Shown: positions 14,960-21,542 of the stretch, one piece after another | How the letters are laid out: every line of letters begins with the position of its first letter | How positions within the stretch are numbered: position 1 is the stretch's first letter | NCBI GenBank assembly: GCA_022717655.1 | Contig: JAIIAN010000030.1 | Span: 1-21,542 of the forward strand | Reading direction: 5' to 3' | Source: Bacillota bacterium | GTDB lineage: Bacteria > Bacillota > Clostridia > Lachnospirales > Lachnospiraceae | Length of the DNA: 21,542 nucleotides | Notes under the pieces: generated by a model | What the model saw: only the letters and a program-made list of their open reading frames with translations | Told to the model about the DNA's origin: nothing | The model's database searches: none | Translations under genes and position numbers: made by a program

Positions 14960-15247
14960 CTACAAAAATGTGATACAATTGTATTCTTTGTTGATATCTG
15001 TCAGTCCCAGAAACCATGAATCAATTAAAAGCTGTCCTTTATCTGACAACTGTTCCCATTCAATTGTCGCCATTCCACTGCTGGTGCTTGTAACAACTCT
15101 ATCATCTGTTAAATCTCTTAATGAGTTAATTAAATTGCATGTCAGAGCCGATACTGCCGCACATGCTCTATCAATTCCATCTGACTCTTTTCTTCCGGCA
15201 TGTCCATTAATATAGATACCCTTTTGCTTTGCTTCTATTTCAATCAT
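14960..15247 (-). CDS. prp: Prp-like ribosomal-processing cysteine protease
   Basis: The product is ~95 residues, close to the usual ~105-110 for Prp (DUF464). The catalytic signature is intact: His16 in INGHAG and Cys29 in ACAAVSAL, the H-x(~12)-C arrangement of the Prp dyad. Prp cleaves the N-terminal extension of ribosomal protein L27 in Firmicutes. In phage 80alpha the host enzyme processes scaffold and capsid proteins. Here the gene lies directly before the scaffold gene, so a head-maturation role is likely. I choose ATG 15245-15247 because GGAG is six bases before it. ATGs at 15250 and 15259 and a TTG at 15277 are in frame, but the last lies inside a terminator hairpin. Terminator-like hairpins flank the gene. 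Confidence 0.82.
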   Translation of the reverse strand: MIEIEAKQKGIYINGHAGRKESDGIDRACAAVSALTCNLINSLRDLTDDRVVTSTSSGMATIEWEQLSDKGQLLIDSWFLGLTDINKEYNCITFL

Positions 15248-15259
15248 CATTTTCTCCAT

Positions 15260-15290
15260 AAAAATACCACCAGTCAAATGACCGGTGGTA
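15260..15290 (-). terminator. Intrinsic terminator between immunity gene and prp
   Basis: The minus strand forms TACCACC-G-GTC / GAC-T-GGTGGTA, an 11-bp stem with one G-U pair and loop ATTT, followed by five T. On the plus strand that position is an A/C mismatch and no U-tract follows, so the element is built for the minus strand. It ends just before the Prp translation start, so readthrough is needed to express prp and the head genes from upstream. Confidence 0.72.
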
Positions 15291-15291
15291 G

Positions 15292-15354
15292 CTATATAAC
15301 AGCTTTAAATGCTTTATTATACTCAATTTCTTCTGATTTCATTCCTGGTATTAA
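15292..15354 (-). other. In-frame 20-codon open stretch directly after the immunity gene stop
   Basis: After the TGA at 15355-15357 the same frame continues for 20 codons (LIPGMKSEEIEYNKAFKAVI) to a TAG at 15292-15294. The composition is protein-like, and the stretch ends right before the terminator. It could be a vestige of the C-terminus of an older gene in this slot. An internal ATG has AGGA only one base before it, too close to initiate. Translation on its own is not supported. Confidence 0.3.
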
Positions 15355-15606
15355 TCACATAAAAATTATTTTAAAATCTTTCCAAAGCTCCTTCAAAACT
15401 TTTCCATTAACTTTATACTTATCAAACATCTGTTCAGAAGAATCATAAAATATAGCATCCCCTTCGGGACACACACATATAAATGGTTTATTATTTCTCC
15501 ATGAAATATTGTACCTTACATTATATAAATAAAACTCTACATCCATCCCTATGTCAATTGACTCCAGTATTTCATCCAGACTCTTCAATCTGTAATAGTC
15601 AGACAT
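15355..15606 (-). CDS. Probable immunity protein for the MuF C-terminal toxin
   Basis: This 83-residue protein starts at ATG 15604-15606, eight bases behind AAGGGAG. The GTG at 15615 lies in the ribosome site. The start is five bases after the toxin-bearing gene's stop, so the two are translationally coupled. The protein is small, acidic and aromatic-rich (DIGMDVEFYLYNVRYNISW, FICVCPEGDAIFYDS) with no membrane segment. By hand count the gene is about 30% GC, well below neighbours at ~40%. A small acidic AT-rich gene directly downstream of a polymorphic toxin domain is the standard immunity arrangement. I cannot name its family with certainty. An alternative is a head-gene chaperone, but virion genes at this position do not normally include one. 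Confidence 0.65.
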   Translation of the reverse strand: MSDYYRLKSLDEILESIDIGMDVEFYLYNVRYNISWRNNKPFICVCPEGDAIFYDSSEQMFDKYKVNGKVLKELWKDFKIIFM

Positions 15607-15611
15607 AATAA

Positions 15612-17273
15612 TCACTCCCTTAAAATATCCTCATTTGCTATTCTATGCCACTTCTTTAAACCATTATCATGTGCTGAATCTCTGATAAGCTTTTTACTTT
15701 CATTTTCAGTCCATTCATGATAATGCGGTACTACTGGATGCTGTTTTGAATTTCCATGGTCAGTCATATCTATATCTAACTTTGGTTTTCCTGTTTCACC
15801 ATAATATCTTCTCTGAACCAGCACACCGTTTTTATAATTATCGTATACACTATTAGGCTCTGATTGATAAGGACTTGTGTGCAGTTCACCCGTAGTACGC
15901 TTTTTCAAAGCTACTTTTTGCCATGATGTTTCTCTAAAAACTTCCTTAAATTCTTCCCACTTCTTGGCATCATTATATTTCATATTTCCAAAGTTCGCAA
16001 GCGTTCCAGCAGATTCTCCAAGCACTTTTTTATATTGCTTATACTGCGCAATATCTTTAGAAGCATTTTCTATCATTTCCGGAGGGAACATAGCGTTTTG
16101 ATACTTTGTATTTGTCGCTACTCTTCCACGCATGTCAAGATAGATACGTTCTCGTTCTTGTGGAAGTTTCATTTTATTCGAGAATCTTGCATACTCATTC
16201 AACTGAGCTTGATATTTTGCTTTTTGAAGAATGATTTCCTGCCGGTCCGCACCTCCATGCTGTAGTAAGCGAACTTTTTCACGCTGTGCCCTCATAGCGG
16301 TTTCCATCTGTCTCTGCCTCTGCTTTGCGCCATATAAAGTATACTCTTTTCCTTGGAACTCTCTTAGTATATTTTCTTTTCGATTCTGTTCTTCCAGCCA
16401 CTCATCGGACCAGTTTCTTACTGATATCCCTTTGACAAAAGGATAATATGTATGGTAGCAGTTTGCTCCAAGAAGCCCTGTTACGGTACCAAGACCACAG
16501 ACAGAATACAATTGTTCTTCCGACCAAACTTTGCCTTGCCACACGGAATGAGTTGGACGTGCTCCTGCGTGCCACTCCACTTCAAAATACTCTGTTCCAA
16601 GTTTTTTTGCATTATACTCGGATATTTTTCCGGTAATTTGACTCACACCAGTTAATACTGCTCGTCTGGCAGCAACATCCACCCTGTTTGCTCTTCCGGA
16701 AGCATATTCTATTTTTCTAAGACCAGAGTTTGTAAGTTGAGTAACAACTCGTCTCAAAACACTATTATAATCAAATGCTCCGGTCACAATATCAAAACAT
16801 GCAGCATCTAAATAATTTGTATAAATTTGTGATAATGGAGTTGCAATCTTTTTTCCATTTCCATAGTCTAAATAGAATCCTAGTGAATTTGTTATGTTTT
16901 CCAAATCTTCAAGACTCTGTTCTATGATAGCTTCTGTAATCTGTTTCAACTGTCTGTTCTGCTCAAACGGAATATACTGTGCATTAACCTGCTCATATAT
17001 GTCTTTATTTCGTACATATTCTGAATCAATCACATTATCATACAGTTCAAACATTTCTGGATAAGAAGCGTTTAATACCTGCTTGATTTCTCTTTCAATA
17101 TCCTCTGAAGAATATCCAATGATTTGCAATCTGTTAATCTGCCAATCCGCTGTACTGGTAATTTTACCTGTCTTTTTGATTCGCCGAACAATATCTTGCA
17201 TGATTCTCATTTCTAAATTTTGATATCTTTGAGCAATTTTGGCAGCCATTTTATTCTTGTAATCATCTCGCAT
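15612..17273 (-). CDS. MuF-type minor head protein with C-terminal polymorphic toxin domain
   Basis: This 553-residue protein starts at ATG with GGAG four bases upstream, one base after the portal stop. Residues ~1-340 resemble phage minor capsid protein 2 / MuF head-morphogenesis proteins: RRAVLTGVSQITGKISEYNA, then VEWHAGARPTHSVWQGKVW near residue 235 and LGANCYHTYYPFVKGIS. These proteins bind the portal inside the head. A charged helical region follows (~310-400). The last ~95 residues, from about 459 (TGELHTSPYQSEPNSVYD), contain a His/Asp-rich core (DIDMTDHGNSKQHPVVPHYH) unlike head proteins. They resemble toxin domains found at the ends of phage MuF proteins; Ntox24 is a candidate name I cannot confirm. 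The clustered His and Asp suggest a metal-dependent or RNase-like enzyme, which is inference. The toxin could be ejected with the DNA. Confidence 0.82.
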   Translation of the reverse strand: MRDDYKNKMAAKIAQRYQNLEMRIMQDIVRRIKKTGKITSTADWQINRLQIIGYSSEDIEREIKQVLNASYPEMFELYDNVIDSEYVRNKDIYEQVNAQYIPFEQNRQLKQITEAIIEQSLEDLENITNSLGFYLDYGNGKKIATPLSQIYTNYLDAACFDIVTGAFDYNSVLRRVVTQLTNSGLRKIEYASGRANRVDVAARRAVLTGVSQITGKISEYNAKKLGTEYFEVEWHAGARPTHSVWQGKVWSEEQLYSVCGLGTVTGLLGANCYHTYYPFVKGISVRNWSDEWLEEQNRKENILREFQGKEYTLYGAKQRQRQMETAMRAQREKVRLLQHGGADRQEIILQKAKYQAQLNEYARFSNKMKLPQERERIYLDMRGRVATNTKYQNAMFPPEMIENASKDIAQYKQYKKVLGESAGTLANFGNMKYNDAKKWEEFKEVFRETSWQKVALKKRTTGELHTSPYQSEPNSVYDNYKNGVLVQRRYYGETGKPKLDIDMTDHGNSKQHPVVPHYHEWTENESKKLIRDSAHDNGLKKWHRIANEDILRE

Positions 17274-17274
17274 A

Positions 17275-18690
17275 TTACTCCATCACCTGGTTCTGCTCTG
17301 GAAGATTTTTCTTTGCTTGCTCTTCTGTCTCGCCGTACCACTTCGCACGGTATTCTTCGAGTCTCATAACGCCCATGCTGACATCCTGCCGGTCCTGCTG
17401 CCGTTCAGAATCTTTATCTTCAATAATCGAGTCATCAAAATTAATCACAATGTCTGCATCAAGTTCTAATTGATTTCCAGCCACAATACCTAGTCGAATG
17501 ATAATTCTGATTAACCTTTTCAATGCATCTTCTAAAATGATTTCATGTTTCTTTAACATTCTGTACATATCAGAGTTCTCTGAAATGACCTCTGTCGCAG
17601 TTTTGACGCTTTTCCCCTCAAAACGATATCGTTCCGTTCCAAAACCGCATTTTAAAGACAAATAATTCAAATCATCATTAATTGCTTTACTGTGCTGTTC
17701 TACCCGAAGACTCATATCAACTTCTTTAATCAAGCCATTCTGTTCCTTGTCATAATCCTCCGGAAGTGCATAGAATACACTATCGTCTGGGTCAAATGCC
17801 GGTGTTCCGTCAATATTAGTCAGCATTTCAGGTGCAACAAAGATTCTTTTTCTTCCAAGGTCAAATTCATTGCAGTATGAGTCGAACTCCGTGTCCAATT
17901 TTTTTAATACATCAATCGCATTTGCAAAGATAGCAATTCCCATTGGATTGCACTCTTCTGCATTGTTCGTAATATTTAAGCGGTCAATGACAAATTGTGG
18001 CTCTGTAGAGCCTGTTTCTGTCCTCTCTGCCATATTGACGAAAGGTTTTAACTCTTTCCACTCTTCTTTTGCCAATTCACGCCCTTCAACGCTTCCTTTT
18101 GTACACTCTAAAACACTGTTTTCAATTACATAATTACCATTTTCGTCTAACCGATGATATTGTATATGAACATATTTTTTCTGCCGAACTGTATGTACAA
18201 AAGTAAAAATGCACTCTGTTACAATTCCATTGTTCCAACTGACTGGATAAATGTTCTTTGCATCTACATAGTTGATACCAATTTTACCATCTGTTATGCT
18301 TCCATCTTCTCTGACTGACATATTGTACAGATACGGAATATATGCCACTGTTCCAGAGCATGCTTTTCGTTCCTGGTAATCATTTCCCATGACAGAAAAC
18401 TGATTATTATTAAGCACATTTTGCACAAACTCTTGTGTTTTCTCATCGCTTAATGTAATCATTACTTTTTCATTTAAGAGTAAATCGGCAATATCCTCTG
18501 ACAGCTTCTTTGCCATTCCCATACTCTTTCTCCTGCATCGTTTGCATGTTCCTCGTCCGCTGTATACTTTATAAAAGCTAAACTGCCGAACATTTGAATT
18601 ATACCAGCTTATCCATTCATCAATCTTTCGATAAAATGAAGCATCTACTGTATCAATTCCCTTTTTTCTAAAATAATCGAAAATATTCAT
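17275..18690 (-). CDS. Portal protein (SPP1 gp6 / A118 family)
   Basis: This 471-residue protein begins at ATG 18688-18690, with GGGAGG about 12 bases upstream. Family features include an N-terminal FRKKGIDTVDASFYRKIDEWISWYN, the SLGMAKK-like SMGMAKKLSEDIADLLLNEKV motif (~residues 55-75), and the INYVDAKNIYPVSWNNG strand region. Later come NPMGIAIFANAIDVLKKLD and a C-terminal GKSVKTATEVISENSDMYRML helix, characteristic of A118-type portals. The dodecameric portal forms the vertex through which terminase packages DNA and to which the tail attaches. The gene lies between TerL and the MuF gene, the standard order. The end is Gln/Glu-rich and probably disordered. Confidence 0.92.
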   Translation of the reverse strand: MNIFDYFRKKGIDTVDASFYRKIDEWISWYNSNVRQFSFYKVYSGRGTCKRCRRKSMGMAKKLSEDIADLLLNEKVMITLSDEKTQEFVQNVLNNNQFSVMGNDYQERKACSGTVAYIPYLYNMSVREDGSITDGKIGINYVDAKNIYPVSWNNGIVTECIFTFVHTVRQKKYVHIQYHRLDENGNYVIENSVLECTKGSVEGRELAKEEWKELKPFVNMAERTETGSTEPQFVIDRLNITNNAEECNPMGIAIFANAIDVLKKLDTEFDSYCNEFDLGRKRIFVAPEMLTNIDGTPAFDPDDSVFYALPEDYDKEQNGLIKEVDMSLRVEQHSKAINDDLNYLSLKCGFGTERYRFEGKSVKTATEVISENSDMYRMLKKHEIILEDALKRLIRIIIRLGIVAGNQLELDADIVINFDDSIIEDKDSERQQDRQDVSMGVMRLEEYRAKWYGETEEQAKKNLPEQNQVME

Positions 18691-18713
18691 CCTTGTCTCT
18701 CACCTCCCTGCTG

Positions 18714-20066
18714 CTAATTTTCTTCTATATCATCATTAGGCAGCCAGTATTTTATTTTGCTCCACGCTCCCATAACTGCGTAGCGAATAGCATCCATACA
18801 ATGATCATTCTCTTTCACTGGCACTTCTTTGCCTTTTTCAATAGACTTTTTGTCGTACTCATACACTCCAAATTCTTTTACTGCATTCTCCTGCTCCGGA
18901 GCAATTGGCATGATATCAAACGCAAGGACTTTCTGCACACGGCTGATTCCCAGTGCTACATTATTTTCAGCATCTCTAAGAAATACTTGATAATCAAGAT
19001 TTCCTGCTTTAGTAGCTCGTTTTACTTCCTCTGCCAGCCCTTTTGCTGATGGGTCCAGAAAAATATAAAAGACTCGGCTGTCATATTGCTCATGCAAAAC
19101 ATTCATGAGTTCAACTAAGTCCCTTGCATATTCTGATGGACTTCTCTGTTTTCCAGTTTCTCGCCCACTGTGATAATATTCTGCTAATCCAGAAAACTTT
19201 TTTTGATAAGTATCAAGCCCGAAAGCCTGAAATGTTGTCGCATTTTGCTGTCCATAGTCTCCACCAATATAAATTCTGTCATATTTTCTGTCTGGATTCG
19301 GCTTTTGTCTATGACGTTCTCCAAACATATAATATATCAATTCGTCCACGCCAACGGATTCTCCAAGCCACGTCCATCTGTACATTTTAGGGTCAATTAA
19401 CTCCATTGCTTTAGCTGATTTAATCAAATCCTGCCCTATCCAGTCTACAGGCACATCCCTGTAATCTGTATGTATATGGATGCAATCTGGACGCTTTTCC
19501 ATTTTTTTACACCAGGTATTCACTGGAGCATTTGGGTTTTTAGGAGGATTGTACAAATAAATCATCTGGAACCCTGCTTTATTTCCTCGAACGAAAGTTG
19601 CTTCGATATTGGCAAGTTCATCTTCGCCCTCGCCATCATCGAAAAACTCTGTCAACTCATCAAGAATAACGAGCTTAATCGGCTTATCTTCATCAATGAT
19701 ACCTTTTGTATCATCAATGCCATCCGAACCGGAAAAATAGATTGTCGTATTAAACTTTTTATAAGTGATTTCCATTGGACTTTTTGTTATATAAAAACGA
19801 TTTTTTGGTAATTGAAGCCGATTAATACCTCGAAGCATTTCTTTGTATACAGTTTTTCGCAGTTTGTTGTGATGCTTACGCAAAACAACAGCAGAGCCAT
19901 GCGCATCAGCTACAATCTGATAAATTGTTCTAATTCCGGCATAGCTTGATTTTGTTCCGGCACGTCCCGAAGTAAGTATAATATGCTTATGCTGCTTATC
20001 ATTAAATATCGGCAAATACTTCGGTATTACTATTTCCGATATTCTGATTTGCTTTTTCGTCTGCAT
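18714..20066 (-). CDS. terL: Terminase large subunit (PBSX/Terminase_3 family)
   Basis: This 450-residue packaging motor starts at ATG 20064-20066 with GAGG upstream and overlaps the end of terS by 65 bases. The ATPase domain has a Walker A-like SGRAGTKSS (residues 33-41), a Walker B KLVILDELTEF (~130) and a coupling-type YNPP motif. The nuclease domain has the RNase H-like acidic residues in IYIGGDYG (~265), FLDPSAKG (~340) and NDHCMDAIRY (~424). It matches Terminase_3/Terminase_3C proteins of PBSX-, SPP1- and A118-like phages. It cuts concatemeric DNA and pumps it through the portal. All catalytic segments look intact, so the module is not obviously decayed. Confidence 0.95.
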   Translation of the reverse strand: MQTKKQIRISEIVIPKYLPIFNDKQHKHIILTSGRAGTKSSYAGIRTIYQIVADAHGSAVVLRKHHNKLRKTVYKEMLRGINRLQLPKNRFYITKSPMEITYKKFNTTIYFSGSDGIDDTKGIIDEDKPIKLVILDELTEFFDDGEGEDELANIEATFVRGNKAGFQMIYLYNPPKNPNAPVNTWCKKMEKRPDCIHIHTDYRDVPVDWIGQDLIKSAKAMELIDPKMYRWTWLGESVGVDELIYYMFGERHRQKPNPDRKYDRIYIGGDYGQQNATTFQAFGLDTYQKKFSGLAEYYHSGRETGKQRSPSEYARDLVELMNVLHEQYDSRVFYIFLDPSAKGLAEEVKRATKAGNLDYQVFLRDAENNVALGISRVQKVLAFDIMPIAPEQENAVKEFGVYEYDKKSIEKGKEVPVKENDHCMDAIRYAVMGAWSKIKYWLPNDDIEEN

Positions 20067-20781
20067 CGTTAATTACCTCAATTCCATCATCATTGATATC
20101 TGCCTCTGCTAAAGATAACCTCTCTGTTTCCGCTTTTATCTTCGCTATTCTCGCTTTCTGCTCCTCCGACGCAAGCTCCCAGCCTTTATGTAACATCTCA
20201 TCATACTGTTTAATCAGCGACCTTAATTCTCCTTGTGCTCTCGCCTGTGCCTTTAAAAATTCGTTTTGCTTATCCCAAGCCTGCTGCACTTCCCATTTTT
20301 CACCTATGACATTTCCGGTTTTATCCTCGATTTTTTCTATCGTCTTGTCTTCATGGTCTTTTACGTAGGCAATTTTCTGTGCTCTAATGATTGCAGCATA
20401 AGCAATTTGTATCTGATGCCACAGCAAATCCAATGGATTCGCTTGACTGATAGCATCGAATATTTCTTTTGTTTCATCTGGAAGATACTTGCTAAAAAAG
20501 CCATATTTTTCTGCATTTTTATTTTCTGGTGGACCTGTACCGCCATGTCCCTCTGCGTTTTTATTACCCAGCTGACCGCCTTTTTTTCTTTTGGAACGTT
20601 CTGTATTTTTTTGGAGCGTTCCATTCAATTTATCGTCCCAGGAATCTTTAGATTTCCATCCTCTAACTGTTCCTGGCGAAATATTTAATTGGCTTGCAAT
20701 CTCAATTAAATCAATGTTTCCACCATGTTCTTTATAGATTTCAAATGCTTTACTTCTGTTCGGATTTCTTGCCCTTGCCAA
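20002..20781 (-). CDS. terS: Terminase small subunit
   Basis: I choose the TTG at 20779-20781 because GAGGTGG lies seven bases before it and the product then starts MARARNPNRSKAFEIYKEH, the usual N-terminus for this family. Reading further upstream runs into the terminator hairpin. The 259-residue product has a helix-turn-helix at ~22-45 (NIDLIEIASQLNISPGTVRGW) for binding the packaging site. A basic linker with NKNAEGHGGTGPPENKNAEKYG follows, a motif common to PBSX-type TerS, then a long helical oligomerisation region (~170-235) and an acidic C-terminus. The C-terminal 65 bases overlap terL. It recognises phage DNA and directs TerL to it. It is the first gene after the predicted late promoter. 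Confidence 0.92.
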   Translation of the reverse strand: MARARNPNRSKAFEIYKEHGGNIDLIEIASQLNISPGTVRGWKSKDSWDDKLNGTLQKNTERSKRKKGGQLGNKNAEGHGGTGPPENKNAEKYGFFSKYLPDETKEIFDAISQANPLDLLWHQIQIAYAAIIRAQKIAYVKDHEDKTIEKIEDKTGNVIGEKWEVQQAWDKQNEFLKAQARAQGELRSLIKQYDEMLHKGWELASEEQKARIAKIKAETERLSLAEADINDDGIEVINDADEKANQNIGNSNTEVFADI

Positions 20782-20811
20782 GCCCCACCACCTCTCATTC
20801 GTTTCGTTTTG

Positions 20812-20848
20812 GAAAATAAAAAAGGCAGATGCACATTTGCACCTACCT
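20812..20848 (-). terminator. Strong intrinsic terminator between late promoter and terS
   Basis: The minus strand reads AGGTAGGTGCA-AATG-TGCATCTGCCT, an 11-bp stem with two G-U pairs and a 4-base loop, then TTTTTTA and more T. On the plus strand those two pairs become A/C mismatches and no U-tract follows, so it acts on leftward transcripts. It lies about five bases after the predicted start of the late transcript and 31 bases before the terS start codon. Confidence 0.82.
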
Positions 20849-20860
20849 CGGTTAACTAAC

Positions 20861-20889
20861 ATTATACGGTAATAGGTAATGAAAATCAA
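20861..20889 (-). promoter_or_regulatory. Predicted sigma-A late promoter upstream of terS
   Basis: The minus strand shows TTGATT (20884-20889), a 17-base spacer and a perfect TATAAT (20861-20866). Transcription should begin near 20853-20855. It is the clearest promoter I found in the window, placed directly ahead of the packaging and head genes. No TG extension precedes the -10. The start point would lie just upstream of the terminator hairpin, so productive transcription requires readthrough. Confidence 0.75.
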
Positions 20890-20911
20890 TTGAAAAACTG
20901 TGGAATCTTCT

Positions 20912-20940
20912 CATCATTCAAGCATTATTTAGACATTATT
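20912..20940 (-). promoter_or_regulatory. Three 11-bp-phased heptamers upstream of the late promoter (candidate activator site)
   Basis: On the minus strand AATAATG (20934-20940), AATAATG (20923-20929) and AATGATG (20912-20918) repeat with exact 11-base spacing. The first two share eight bases (AAATAATG). One helical turn between copies puts them on the same DNA face, centred near -61, -72 and -83 from the predicted start. The array sits between the regulator gene's stop and the promoter. The AT-rich context means chance, or a UP-element role, remains possible. Confidence 0.45.
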
Positions 20941-20956
20941 TTATGGAATTTTTTAA

Positions 20957-21376
20957 TTATTTAAGTGAATCTTTGATGAAATCATTAATCATCTTCGAAA
21001 CATAATTTTTTGAATATCCCAATTCCATTGCTATCTCATCCCTGCTTAAGCATTTTATAAAAAACAGCTCCGATACCTTTTTAGCATTTTTAGAACATTT
21101 TACATCATAAATTTTATTAAGCAACTCAAACTTTAAAAGGGAGCAATTCTCTTTCATCTTTTTCAAATATTCTTCTTGTTCTTCTATCTTTGCAAAAGCT
21201 TCAGCGAATCTATCTTGCTTCAAAGATGTTTGAACTCTTTCACTGTATTCACAACTACCAATACTGTATAAAGTTTCTCGTAACTTTTCAATATATTCTC
21301 TCTTCTCTTTGATTTTCTCATTCAAATCACGAGCTTGCATAAAATACTCTTTTCTTAAGGACTCTTCCTGCTCCAC
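20957..21376 (-). CDS. Sigma-70 region-4-like phage late transcription regulator (DUF1492/RinA/ArpU type)
   Basis: The product is ~139 residues. The N-terminal two thirds are coiled-coil-rich (LNEKIKEKREYIEKLRETL, EEQEEYLKKMKENC). The C-terminus carries a helix-turn-helix (LSRDEIAMELGYSKNYVSKM) like sigma-70 region 4. This architecture fits the small late regulators (DUF1492, RinA, ArpU) commonly encoded just before terS in Firmicutes phages. I choose GTG 21374-21376, eight bases behind GGGAGG; ATG 21380-21382 is only two bases from it and GTG 21385 overlaps it. The gene is followed by a phased repeat array, a sigma-A promoter and a terminator, the likely targets. Whether it activates initiation or antiterminates is inferred, not shown. 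Confidence 0.75.
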   Translation of the reverse strand: MEQEESLRKEYFMQARDLNEKIKEKREYIEKLRETLYSIGSCEYSERVQTSLKQDRFAEAFAKIEEQEEYLKKMKENCSLLKFELLNKIYDVKCSKNAKKVSELFFIKCLSRDEIAMELGYSKNYVSKMINDFIKDSLK

Positions 21377-21401
21377 TGACATCACCTCCCTGGTTATTTC
21401 G

Positions 21402-21542
21402 TTATCCTCTCATTGATTCAAATTCCTGCCACGCAAACGATTCGCAAAAGCTGTTCTCCATTCTTGCTTTAATTCGCAGCAGGATAAAGTATTCATACAC
21501 ATCAACAACTGTCGCTTTTCTGATTTTCTTTCTTTTTCTGCG
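21402..21542 (-). CDS. C-terminal end of an unrecognised phage gene, cut by window edge
   Basis: A frame open from the right edge reads 46 codons to TAA at 21402-21404, 25 bases before the regulator's start. It opens with a basic run (RRKRKKIRKATVV) and ends with VYEYFILLRIKAR and SFCESFAWQEFESMRG. The start lies outside the window. The aromatic, helical end does not match a family I know. Its position suggests the last gene of the early or replication module. Confidence 0.6.
   Translation of the reverse strand, partial: RRKRKKIRKATVVDVYEYFILLRIKARMENSFCESFAWQEFESMRG

Noticed and set aside
20782..20889. N-terminal extension of terS to 20889
   Set aside because: The extension would translate the promoter -10, the terminator hairpin and a Cys/Phe-rich nonsense segment. 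The TTG at 20781 has a good ribosome site and gives the family N-terminus.

Overview
The window is the late structural region of a siphovirus-type prophage or temperate phage of a low-GC Firmicute, most likely a Clostridia/Lachnospiraceae host. The evidence is strong AGGAGG-type ribosome binding sites, TTG and GTG starts, roughly 35-45% GC over most of the window, and module order and protein families typical of phages from that group. Every supported gene is on the minus strand, so the phage reads from right (high coordinates) to left. Genes are tightly packed. The largest gap is only 175 bases (20782-20956), so no stretch over 300 bases lacks a gene. No integrase, repressor, holin, lysin, tRNA, IS element or CRISPR array is visible, and neither phage end is inside the window.

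Layout in transcription order. (1) 21542-20957: the tail of an unrecognised gene, then a small sigma-70-region-4-like late regulator. (2) 20956-20782: a compact control region holding three heptamers spaced exactly 11 bp apart, a near-consensus sigma-A promoter (TTGATT-17 bp-TATAAT), and a strong intrinsic terminator starting a few bases after the predicted transcription start. (3) 20781-17275: terminase small subunit, terminase large subunit and portal (SPP1/A118 type). (4) 17273-15355: a MuF-type minor head protein whose C-terminal ~95 residues look like a polymorphic-toxin domain, followed at once by a small AT-rich gene that is probably its immunity protein. (5) 15290-14937: a Prp-like cysteine protease gene with a terminator-like hairpin on each side. 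(6) 14872-13308: scaffold and major capsid, both with an N-terminal motif related to the Prp cleavage site. (7) 13295-11378: small head-tail connector, stopper and terminator genes. (8) 11388-9651: major tail protein, tail assembly chaperone, Gp15 protein and a small zinc-ribbon protein. (9) 9604-1962: tape measure with internal repeats, distal tail protein and a large tail tip/host-recognition protein. (10) 1943-1: small accessory tail ORFs, an Ala-rich coiled-coil fibre-like protein and an incomplete GC-richer gene that runs off the left edge.

The genes form one late operon for DNA packaging, head assembly, head-tail joining and tail assembly. The promoter-then-terminator arrangement in front of terS, together with two more terminators inside the operon, resembles the lambda pR'-tR' layout and suggests control by antitermination. 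The most interesting cargo is the toxin-tipped capsid protein with its neighbour, and the phage-encoded Prp protease placed beside its likely substrates.
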